Part shown: positions 27,351 through 34,782 of the stretch, piece after piece | How positions within the stretch are numbered: position 1 is the first letter of the stretch | How the letters are laid out: the number at the start of each line of letters is the position of its first letter | From: CAWCPR01 sp963797475 | Lineage (GTDB): Bacteria; Chloroflexota; Anaerolineae; Anaerolineales; UBA4823 | DNA length: 64,000 nucleotides | NCBI GenBank assembly: GCA_963797475.1 | Contig: CAWCPR010000020.1 | Span: forward strand, 62,001-126,000 | Reading direction: 5' to 3' | Notes under the pieces: model-generated | Seen by the model: the letters and a program-made list of their open reading frames with translations, nothing else | What the model was told of the DNA's origin: nothing | Databases searched by the model: none | Position numbers and translations under genes: made by a program

Positions 27351-28690
27351 TCGACATAATCTGGAAAATGCCTATCCGAAAAGTGCAGGCCTGCATTCGA
27401 GATCACTGGCCATTCCTGCTTCTCTTGATCGTGAGCAGCGCCTTTTTCTTCAGTGATATTCGCACCATACCATTCCACCCGGACGAGGCCACGCAGCTCT
27501 TCATGAGCAGCGATTTCGACAGGCTTATCCATGCGCCTTTGTCCATGGGTTGGCAGCTTCAAAGTGAACAAGATGTACGCCAGCAATATCGCGAGCTGGA
27601 TGCGCCGCTCACCCGCTATATTCTGGGGTTTAGCCGCTACCTGGCAGGACTCCCCGCACCACAGGTGGATTGGGATTGGAGCAAGACCTGGGAGGAAAAT
27701 CGTACCGCCGGAGCGCTGCCTGAACCGGATTTACTTTTTGCCGGACGTTTGGCGATGACGTTGTTGTTGCCTTTTAGCATGACCCTGATTTATATCGAGG
27801 GGACCTTATTGGGAGGAAAATTCTGCGGGCTCTTACCAGCATTTTTATTGGCGTCCAATGCACTGGTCCTGCTGCACACTCGCCGGGCGATGGCAGAAGG
27901 CGTGCTTCTATTCGGGGTAGTGTTGGCTTTATGGAGCTTCTCGCAAGTAGAAAAACGCCCCTGGTTGGCCGGCCTGGCGGCAGCAATCGCGTTCAATGCC
28001 AAGCAAACTGCATTTCCCCTGGCGCTTTTAGGATTGGCTCTGGTGATCTGGTTCCATCTTCGAGGCTCCCGCAGGATTCAAAAAGCAACTGTCGCCTCGT
28101 CAGCTTTTCTGGTGGTTTTCCTGGGCGTGACTTTTCTGCTCAATCCTGTGTGGTGGACAAACACAGCTTCTGCGTTGAAATCTTCCTGGGAGGCGCGCTT
28201 AGCGCTATCTTCCCGCCAGGTATCCGAAATAGGCGTGCTCATCCCCAGCGAGGTGATTAAGACGCCGGTTGAAAAAGCAGTTTCCTGGATGGGCAATCTC
28301 TATTTTCTGCCGGCCGCCGTCGCAGATGTCGGCAATTATTTACAAAACACCGCTGCCTCACAGAATACCTATTTCAGCATACCTGGCCATAACCTGTTTC
28401 GCGGTGTTTTGCCAGGAGGAATTTTCATTTGTGTCACCCTGTTTGGTGTGATATTGGCGCTTATCCAACTGCGTTATAAGCCCGCTGCTCAACGCAAGGC
28501 CCTCGTTGTATTATTGGTTTCAGTTGGCCTGGAGACTGCATTCCTGGTGTGGTCAATCCCACTTGCCTGGCAGCGCTACGTGATCCCTATCATACCGTTT
28601 ATCTGTCTTTTCGCCGGTTTTGGAATCAGCAGCATGTTGATGGTCCCTTTGCCGGCAGTCAAATCTCGAACATCCCGTCTGGTTAAATAA
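27347..28690 (+). CDS. GT39/PMT_2-like membrane glycosyltransferase
   Basis: This 447-residue polytopic protein carries the outer loop TIPFHPDEATQLFMSSDFDR (about 41-60). HPDEA is the usual acidic motif of PMT_2/ArnT-like enzymes. A second polar loop has LDAPLTRYILGFSRYLAG, and FNAKQTAF sits between inner helices. It lacks the large C-terminal domain of its neighbours. Its ATG overlaps the upstream stop (ATGA, 27347-27350). Of the GT-C proteins here it fits the lipid-linked-sugar transferase pattern best. Sugar and acceptor are unknown. Confidence 0.77.
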   Translation: MIDIIWKMPIRKVQACIRDHWPFLLLLIVSSAFFFSDIRTIPFHPDEATQLFMSSDFDRLIHAPLSMGWQLQSEQDVRQQYRELDAPLTRYILGFSRYLAGLPAPQVDWDWSKTWEENRTAGALPEPDLLFAGRLAMTLLLPFSMTLIYIEGTLLGGKFCGLLPAFLLASNALVLLHTRRAMAEGVLLFGVVLALWSFSQVEKRPWLAGLAAAIAFNAKQTAFPLALLGLALVIWFHLRGSRRIQKATVASSAFLVVFLGVTFLLNPVWWTNTASALKSSWEARLALSSRQVSEIGVLIPSEVIKTPVEKAVSWMGNLYFLPAAVADVGNYLQNTAASQNTYFSIPGHNLFRGVLPGGIFICVTLFGVILALIQLRYKPAAQRKALVVLLVSVGLETAFLVWSIPLAWQRYVIPIIPFICLFAGFGISSMLMVPLPAVKSRTSRLVK

Positions 28691-28693
28691 CTG

Positions 28694-28716
28694 CGGGGCC
28701 GCTTCAGGCGACCCCG
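28694..28716. terminator. Hairpin between convergent genes
   Basis: An imperfect 9-base-pair stem (CGGGG/CCCCG closing a CGC/GCG inner stem, one C-A mismatch) lies between the 27347-28690 gene and the sigma-factor gene. A U-rich tail (GTTATTT) follows it on the minus strand. Confidence 0.6.
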
Positions 28717-28740
28717 TCAGAAAATTAAAGAGCTTTGACC

Positions 28741-29958
28741 CTAACCCAGATATTCACGTAATTTACGCCGGATAGCAGGATGTCGCAGCCGGCTGAGAGC
28801 TTGCGCTTCGATCTGGCGAACGCGCTCGCGAGTCACCCCCATTTTGCGTCCGACCTCTTCGAGAGTGTATGCCTGGCCATCTAGCAAGCCGTATCGAAGC
28901 TGAAGGATGCGCACTTCCCGTGGAGGCAGGCCATTCAAAACGCTTTCCAGGTGCTCGCGTAAAAGATTGTACGTAGCTGATTCGTCTGGCGCAGGGACCT
29001 CTTCATCCTGGATGAAATCTCCTAAAACAGAATCTTCTTCATCATCTGTTGGGGTCTCCAAAGACAGCGGTCGGCGTGCGACCTGGATCATATTCTCCAC
29101 TTTTTGAGGAGTGACGTCCAAAGCGATCGCTAATTCCTCCACAGATGGATCCCGCCCAAGGCGTTGGGTAAGCTGGTGTTGGACGCGCAGCAGCTTATTG
29201 ATCTGATCGCCCATGTGAACTGGCACACGGATTGTGCGGCCTTGATCTGCAATTGCACGAGTGACAGCCTGGCGTATCCACCAGGTTGCATAAGTGCTGA
29301 ACTTGTGGCCACGCCGGTAATCGAACTTTTTCGCTGCGCGAATTAAACCAATATTGCCTTCCTGAATTAGATCCAGGAAAGGCACTCCGCGTCCCATGTA
29401 TTTTTTAGCAACGCTGATAACCAGGCGTGAATTCGCCGTGATCAGGTGTTCACGAGCTGCCCAGCCATCTTCAATCAACCGCTGAAGCTCGTTGCGCCGG
29501 CGTGGACTGACGTTTCCCTTGGCAAGCTCTTCTCGAGCCATTCGGCCACGTTCAATTCGTTGTGCCAGTTCAACTTCTTCTTCAGCGGTTAAAAGCGGTA
29601 CCCTGCCTACTTCCTTAAGATACAACCCTATCGTGTCGTCTGTGTCGATGTTTGCAAGGTAGTTATCATCAGTAGACATCTGCCTGTTGGCGTCTTCGTC
29701 GACATCTTCCTCTTCCGCTAAATCCTCATCGCTTGGCCCCGTACCAACTGTCGCCTCATCCAGATATGGGATACCTGCACTGATCAACGCGGCAAAAGCC
29801 TCCTCTAATTGGTCGACGTCTTGTTCAGCTTCAGGGAAAAGACTCAGAATATCATCGATTGTCACGAAAGATTTCTGCCGACCCAATTCGATCAGTCTGG
29901 CTATCGCCGGATGTTCGTCCCGTTCATCAATATCATTTAACAACTCTTCATCTATCAT
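28741..29958 (-). CDS. rpoD: Primary (housekeeping) RNA polymerase sigma factor
   Basis: The 405-residue sigma-70 group 1/2 protein directs RNA polymerase to -35/-10 promoters. An acidic N-terminal part contains sigma-1.1-like sequence. Region 1.2 is TIGLYLKEVGRVPLLTAEEE. Region 2 has NSRLVISVAKKYMGRG, DLIQEGNIGLIRAAKKFDY and YATWWIRQAVTRAIADQ. Region 3 follows, and region 4.2 has LEEVGRKMGVTRERVRQIEA. All core parts are present. The ATG at 29958 is chosen because GGGAG lies 5 bases upstream; an earlier ATG at 29997 lacks one. Whether it is the only primary sigma factor of the genome cannot be judged here. Confidence 0.95.
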   Translation of the reverse strand: MIDEELLNDIDERDEHPAIARLIELGRQKSFVTIDDILSLFPEAEQDVDQLEEAFAALISAGIPYLDEATVGTGPSDEDLAEEEDVDEDANRQMSTDDNYLANIDTDDTIGLYLKEVGRVPLLTAEEEVELAQRIERGRMAREELAKGNVSPRRRNELQRLIEDGWAAREHLITANSRLVISVAKKYMGRGVPFLDLIQEGNIGLIRAAKKFDYRRGHKFSTYATWWIRQAVTRAIADQGRTIRVPVHMGDQINKLLRVQHQLTQRLGRDPSVEELAIALDVTPQKVENMIQVARRPLSLETPTDDEEDSVLGDFIQDEEVPAPDESATYNLLREHLESVLNGLPPREVRILQLRYGLLDGQAYTLEEVGRKMGVTRERVRQIEAQALSRLRHPAIRRKLREYLG

Positions 29959-30054
29959 TTGGACTCCCGTACCCAAGTACACGGGTTTTTTAAGCATAAG
30001 AAACGCGAAGCCTCAGGCCTCACATTTCTTTGATTTAATCTCTATTGTTTACTC

Positions 30055-30083
30055 AGAATACACGTTTTTTAACATAAAATCAA
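30055..30083 (-). promoter_or_regulatory. Promoter of the sigma-factor gene
   Basis: On the minus strand TTGATT (30078-30083), a 17-base spacer and TATTCT (30055-30060) lie about 100 bases before the rpoD start. Confidence 0.6.
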
Positions 30084-30189
30084 TACTTAATTTCGATGTT
30101 AATGAAATAGTAATGTAATGGTATTGATAGGAATACGACTTTAAGGATTGATTTGTTACTCATCATTTTCCTGCTCCCAGCCGGTGGAT

Positions 30190-30915
30190 TTATTGAGCAG
30201 GTGTTGTCGTTGGAACAGGTGTTTCCGTAACAGGCGGCGTCAATTCAGGGCCGGAAATCGTCGGGTTCGGTGTTGTCCTTATGGGTGTCGCCGGTGCGGG
30301 AGTCGTCGCTTCTGGCGTCGCAAACTCCGGGATCGCCGTCTCGGGAATCAGAGTACCAGAACTTTCGGTTTCCGTCGGCGTGGTCATTATTGGAGGTTCT
30401 GTGAGCATCGTTAGAACCGATTCCAGCCCAAATTTCGACACCACTGAAACCGCTCCCTGGTCAACTTGAACATAGTAGCCGTTTGCGATTGGGGTCTGCT
30501 TTCCTACCTGAATTTTAACTTCCTTGCCATCCTTCGTCTGGATTGTGATCGTATCCGCTGGTTGGTCCAACCCGGTCGCGGCTGGCGGGGGAACCGGGTC
30601 TAGCGTGGATAAGACGGTCAGTGAAATCAACTGGCTGACATTTGACTCCGCAGCTCCAACGTCCGTTGCATCGACCTGCGGCTCAGTTAATGACCACAAA
30701 TCTTGATCGTCCCGTCCCAGGCTGACCTTATTCCCCTGGACATCTTCAATCGTAATACTTGCGATGTTGTTCTCATCGATCTCGAACAGATTTTGAATTC
30801 CTGGAGTTGCAGTAGACTGTAAAGCGGTGTTTGCCTTGGTACGCTGCAGAAACCAGGCGAATGCTAATAAGATAACGAACAATCCCAAGATGATCCAAGT
30901 GGTACGGCGAATCAT
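30190..30915 (-). CDS. DUF4340 membrane-anchored protein with Thr/Pro-rich tail
   Basis: The 241-residue protein has one N-terminal helix (about 5-24), a DUF4340-type beta domain (about 45-175, with DNIASITI-like and GKEVKIQVGKQTPIANGYY strands) and a C-terminal tail of about 60 residues made mainly of Thr, Pro, Glu and Ala. DUF4340 proteins often sit with GldG-like ABC subunits, as here, and probably act outside the membrane with the exporter. It is the last gene of the operon, 5 bases after the GldG-like gene. The tail may be a wall-spanning or O-glycosylated segment; that is inference. No biochemical function is known to me. Confidence 0.8.
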   Translation of the reverse strand: MIRRTTWIILGLFVILLAFAWFLQRTKANTALQSTATPGIQNLFEIDENNIASITIEDVQGNKVSLGRDDQDLWSLTEPQVDATDVGAAESNVSQLISLTVLSTLDPVPPPAATGLDQPADTITIQTKDGKEVKIQVGKQTPIANGYYVQVDQGAVSVVSKFGLESVLTMLTEPPIMTTPTETESSGTLIPETAIPEFATPEATTPAPATPIRTTPNPTISGPELTPPVTETPVPTTTPAQ

Positions 30916-30920
30916 AGAGA

Positions 30921-32468
30921 TTATCCTCTTTTACGTCTTTGCACCCAGGTAGTTACGCCGCCTAATAAAACCAGACCTGGCAGAATGAATACCGTGCCAA
31001 GCAAGATCAGGTTCATGGTAACTTTTTGAGGCGGGAGCAAAATCCTTTGAGTGGACTGCTTCGGTGTCAGGTTGATCAGATTCTCCTGCTTCGCTGCCCA
31101 ATCGACTGAGTTGATAAACAAATCTTCATTTGCGTAGGCAGAATATGAACCATCACTGGCAAAATCGGAATCGCCAAATACAACCACCCTGCTGTTGTTT
31201 TGCAAATTTTCAGCCGAAGCCGCCAAAGAGATCGGTCCAGCGATATCCAGGCTTGGGTCGAATGTTATTTGAGCATTTTGGGTTTGGAGGTTTACCAGGT
31301 CTTTTTCAGCCCAAGATTGCGGCGCGGTCAATACAAGATTAACCTGTGTGATTCCGCTCACCTGGCTCAGGGTAATACTCCGCACCGTTGGAAATTGAGA
31401 GGTGAGCCTGGCGATCTTTTGGGTGATATCGCTGGTCCCATATTGAGCAGCATAGGGTGCGAAAGGCTGGTTAGAGGTTTGATCGATGACGATATCGGTG
31501 CCCAGCACGATTCCCCAGGTTTGAGTGAGATAATCGACCAATGGATCCGGCGCATCTCCAAAATCTGTCACCGGCAGAGGTTCCTCCATTGCCACCAATG
31601 AGCCACCCTGGTTGAGAAAATTGCTTAGCAGATCGACTTCATTTGATGAAAGTGGTTTTCGCGGTCCGGCGATTACGATCACCTTTGCATCATCGGGAAT
31701 CTTGTTCTCCGCCAGCAGGTTGAGCGTTTTGACCGTGTAATTCTTGCTCTCCAGCGCAAGTTTCATCTGAGAATATGATTGGTCCCCTGTATCCTCAGGG
31801 TTATATTCGCCGTGACCGGTAAGAAAATATACCGTACTTGCTTGTGGGTTGATCAACCGGATCATGCCGCCAGCCAGCTCCTGCTCGGATACCGTTGTTA
31901 CCTGTTGCTGGTGATCACCCATTTGCAGCACGACGGTCCCATCCCGGGTTACGTTCGCTTGTTGGGCTAAAACCGGGTTCGCAACCGGATCAATAAACTG
32001 GTAGGTAAATTTCCCTTTGCTGTTAAACTGTAGCTGATCTAAAAGGCTCTTCGCCTGGTCCGAATTTAAATTCTGTGTGTAAAACGCCTGAGCTGTCACC
32101 GGCTCGGGTAAACTGGCCAGTGTCGTGAGCGTTTCGGGAGCAAGTGTGTATTGTTGATCCTCAGTTAAATCCCAGCGCTTGGGATTCTGATAAACAAGAA
32201 AATTAGCCACAACCAGAATACCGATAAATGCCAGAGTTAAAACCAGGGCATTGCTGCCATAGCGCGCCTGGCGTCCGGTTAAAGCCACCCTGGCCCTCTC
32301 TGGGTCTAATATTGCGAAAAGCGCCAGGCCGATTACGATGAGTCCCAGGCAGATTTGTAAAGGGAAATTCCAGGAACGCTGAACGATATATAATCCGGCT
32401 GCTGCCAATGCAGCTATCAGTGAAAGATATAATCCGAATGGGGCGAATCGACGCCATTGAGTTCTCAT
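30921..32468 (-). CDS. GldG-like ABC transporter auxiliary protein
   Basis: This 515-residue protein has three hydrophobic segments near the N-terminus (about 8-105), a large outer domain (about 110-470) of the GldG/ABC-transport-auxiliary type (PF09822-like; STVYFLTGHGEYNP and KVIVIAGPRKPLSSNEVDLL) and a C-terminal helix (about 485-507). In Bacteroidota, GldA-GldF-GldG form an ABC transporter needed for gliding; elsewhere the substrate is unknown. The ATG at 32468 has AGGAGG 8 bases upstream and shares one base with the permease stop (TAATG), so translation is coupled. An in-frame GTG at 32477 sits on the ribosome site. Confidence 0.85.
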   Translation of the reverse strand: MRTQWRRFAPFGLYLSLIAALAAAGLYIVQRSWNFPLQICLGLIVIGLALFAILDPERARVALTGRQARYGSNALVLTLAFIGILVVANFLVYQNPKRWDLTEDQQYTLAPETLTTLASLPEPVTAQAFYTQNLNSDQAKSLLDQLQFNSKGKFTYQFIDPVANPVLAQQANVTRDGTVVLQMGDHQQQVTTVSEQELAGGMIRLINPQASTVYFLTGHGEYNPEDTGDQSYSQMKLALESKNYTVKTLNLLAENKIPDDAKVIVIAGPRKPLSSNEVDLLSNFLNQGGSLVAMEEPLPVTDFGDAPDPLVDYLTQTWGIVLGTDIVIDQTSNQPFAPYAAQYGTSDITQKIARLTSQFPTVRSITLSQVSGITQVNLVLTAPQSWAEKDLVNLQTQNAQITFDPSLDIAGPISLAASAENLQNNSRVVVFGDSDFASDGSYSAYANEDLFINSVDWAAKQENLINLTPKQSTQRILLPPQKVTMNLILLGTVFILPGLVLLGGVTTWVQRRKRG

Positions 32469-33211
32469 TATCGCCACCTCCTCGTCTCAACAGACATTGT
32501 GCCGACGAAGAGCCCCAATGCGATGACGCTTAAGTAGAAGACAATATCTTGCAGGTCGATAACCCCAGTGAGCAGGTTGTTAAAAAAATGGCTGCTGAAA
32601 TCCAGATAATTGATTAAAACTGACCCTGCGCCTGCAGCCGGGCTCACCGTCTGCGCTATTGGATTGATGATCCACCACAGGACGATAAATGCTCCCATCG
32701 TAGTCGCGAAAGCAGCAATCTGGTTGTTGAAAAATGCGGAAATTGCCACCCCAATAGCGACGAGCGAGGCAGTTACCAGGATAATTCCCAAATATCCACT
32801 GATCAAAGGGCCCTGATCAATCCCGGGAGAAACGAGTTGGTTTAGAGCCAGGGGGTAAATCAAAGAAACGACAATTATGGTCAGCAAGAATAAGAACGCG
32901 CCCAACCATTTTCCAACCACCAATTCCCAATCTCGAACAGGGGCGGTGAGAAGCAATTCGATTGTGCCCATGCGCTGCTCATCCGCAAGCAACCGTGTTG
33001 TGATAGCGGGCGTAGCCAGCATGATCAAGGTCGCCATCGGTGCAAGCGTGATTTGAACGCCTGGAGCGAACTGCTGTTGGGAGGCCACTTGTATATTCAA
33101 ATAAAAGAGAATTCCCAACACCAGCAAGATCAAGAACGCGATCAAGTAAGCAGTTGGGCTGCCATAATAAAGCTTAAATTCACGTTTCGCAATGATCCAA
33201 ATGTTACGCAT
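32468..33211 (-). CDS. GldF-like ABC-2 permease
   Basis: The 247-residue ABC-2-type membrane permease has six helices and a cytoplasmic N-terminus (MRNIWIIAKREFKLYYGSPT) typical of GldF/NosY-like subunits. The loop LLADEQRMGTIELLLTAPV is a coupling segment common in ABC-2 permeases. The ATG at 33211 has AAGGAT about 7 bases upstream; an in-frame start at 33253 lacks a ribosome site. It lies between the ATPase gene (59-base gap) and the GldG-like gene (1-base overlap) and should form the membrane channel of that exporter. Confidence 0.87.
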   Translation of the reverse strand: MRNIWIIAKREFKLYYGSPTAYLIAFLILLVLGILFYLNIQVASQQQFAPGVQITLAPMATLIMLATPAITTRLLADEQRMGTIELLLTAPVRDWELVVGKWLGAFLFLLTIIVVSLIYPLALNQLVSPGIDQGPLISGYLGIILVTASLVAIGVAISAFFNNQIAAFATTMGAFIVLWWIINPIAQTVSPAAGAGSVLINYLDFSSHFFNNLLTGVIDLQDIVFYLSVIALGLFVGTMSVETRRWR

Positions 33212-33270
33212 ACGAAGATCCTTCGAAAATACTATTTTCAGCAGATCGAGCAAGTGAGAGGCGGATGTTT

Positions 33271-34275
33271 TCAGTCTTCAAAATCTTCTTCCTCCGCTAA
33301 GGAGTCGCTCGCTTTTGCCTCTGCTTCTCTCATTTCCAGGCCCACCGGAGATGGAGGAGTTGGCTCATCACGAGTAAGCTGTAAAAATATCTCTTCCAGG
33401 CTCATACCGAGCGGATGAAATTCAAGCAGATCATATCCGGCGCCAACAATTGCGCGCGCCACAGCCGGCCTAACGTCCTGGCCCGGGACGGATTCGAATT
33501 CTACCCCTCCGCCGGAGATAGACATGACGCGCGTGACTCCATTGACAGCGCTTAAAACCCGCTCCAATCCATCTGAATCCCCCGCCACTTTAACCGCAAC
33601 CCGTTGCGCGCCTGTCAGCCGCGCTTGCAATCGCTCGGGTGTATCTTCGACCACGATCTTGCCCTTATTAATGATCAGCACGCGGTTGCAAAGCTGCTGG
33701 GCTTCAGACAGGATATGGGTTGACAATAGCACAGTGCGCTCCCGTCCTATCTCTCGTATCAGGTTGCGCACCTCTATAATCTGAACCGGGTCCAGGCCAA
33801 TGGTCGGCTCGTCCAGGATTAAGACGTCGGGTTCATGCAAAAGGGCCTGGGCAAGGCCTATTCGTTGGCGCATCCCTTTTGAAAGGTTGCCGATATACCC
33901 CTCAGCGCGATCCTCCATGTGCACCAATTCAATGACCTCATCCACACGCTCCTCTGCTTCTTCCAGGTGACGCAAATCGGCCATGAATTTGAGGTAGTCA
34001 AAAATGGTCATATCCGAATAAAGAGGGACGGTTTCCGGCATATAGCCGACCCTGCGTCGCACCTCCAAAGATTGTTCGACGACATCGAAACCAGCGATTT
34101 CCACCTTGCCAAAGGTTGGCGGCATATAACCACTGAGGATGCGCATGGTCGTCGTCTTTCCGGCGCCATTGGGCCCTAAGAAGCCAAGTATTTCTCCCTT
34201 TTCGGCATTAAATGTCAGCTCGCTTATTGCCCGCCGAGGGCCATAATCCTTGGTTAACCCTTCAACACGAATCAT
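33271..34275 (-). CDS. GldA-like ABC transporter ATP-binding protein
   Basis: The 334-residue ATPase has all ABC motifs: Walker A GFLGPNGAGKTT, signature NLSKGMRQRIGLAQAL, Walker B DVLILDEPTIGLDP and the switch His in LLSTHILSEAQ. A DUF4162-type domain and an acidic C-terminal tail follow. The ATG at 34275 has AGGAG 6 bases upstream; an in-frame start at 34314 lacks one. It is the first gene of the four-gene exporter operon and powers the GldF-like permease. Promoter at 34422-34451. Confidence 0.9.
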   Translation of the reverse strand: MIRVEGLTKDYGPRRAISELTFNAEKGEILGFLGPNGAGKTTTMRILSGYMPPTFGKVEIAGFDVVEQSLEVRRRVGYMPETVPLYSDMTIFDYLKFMADLRHLEEAEERVDEVIELVHMEDRAEGYIGNLSKGMRQRIGLAQALLHEPDVLILDEPTIGLDPVQIIEVRNLIREIGRERTVLLSTHILSEAQQLCNRVLIINKGKIVVEDTPERLQARLTGAQRVAVKVAGDSDGLERVLSAVNGVTRVMSISGGGVEFESVPGQDVRPAVARAIVGAGYDLLEFHPLGMSLEEIFLQLTRDEPTPPSPVGLEMREAEAKASDSLAEEEDFED

Positions 34276-34410
34276 ACTGAACTCCTGGTGTTGAGACAAC
34301 AAAAAGCACGGCAACCGTCTTCGGCGGCAGTGCTCATTCTTAAATAAACGATGTCATTACATCGCATCCCAACAGCTAATCCATGAAAAAGGCAGCCCAA
34401 AATATCAGCA

Positions 34411-34451
34411 ACCCGAGTAAGTTTATACATCAAAAAAAGTACCCGAGTCAA
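34411..34451 (-). promoter_or_regulatory. Exporter promoter with a pair of direct repeats
   Basis: On the minus strand TTGACT (34446-34451), an 18-base spacer and TATAAA (34422-34427) form the likely promoter of the ABC operon. The octamer ACCCGAGT (plus-strand reading) occurs at 34411-34418 and again at 34441-34448, exactly 30 bases apart, next to the -10 and over the -35 end. This is a candidate operator. Confidence 0.5.
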
Positions 34452-34611
34452 GTAGATTGTTAAGTTCTAATTGAACGCTAATCTTTTCTTTGTCTATTCC
34501 CCTGACCTTTGATCGATCTCCGGTTTGACCGTTTATCATCAATATTCTTGAAGACGGTTGTTAAAGGCTCACAAAAATGTGAAATATGCATTTAATCACC
34601 CTTCAATGCGC

Positions 34612-34782
34612 TATAATTCACTACAGGCGGCATCCGCCGACTTCGCAGCTAAGCCCACGAAAAGTGATTTTAGGCGTTGGGCGGGTTTGGCGCATCATGC
34701 GAACCACTGGCTATCAACCACGGGTGCATGAATAAAGATTTATCAAACAAGGATGAGTCAAACGAAAAGGTAGGAATAAATC
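34612..34782 (+). promoter_or_regulatory. Promoter -10 and structured 5' leader of the PDWL-repeat gene
   Basis: TATAAT at 34612-34617 implies a transcript starting near 34624, with a leader of about 160 bases. The leader can fold into GGCGG-CAT-CCGCC (34626-34638), a GCCCACG/CGTTGGGC stem enclosing AAAA-GTGA-TTTT, and GGTT...GCGCATCATGCG-AACC. I recognise no known riboswitch. The rest of 34276-34611 holds only the divergent exporter promoter. Confidence 0.45.

Noticed and set aside
34619..34782. Known riboswitch or SRP/6S RNA before the PDWL gene
   Set aside because: The conserved cores of those RNAs that I know are not present; only simple stems are visible.
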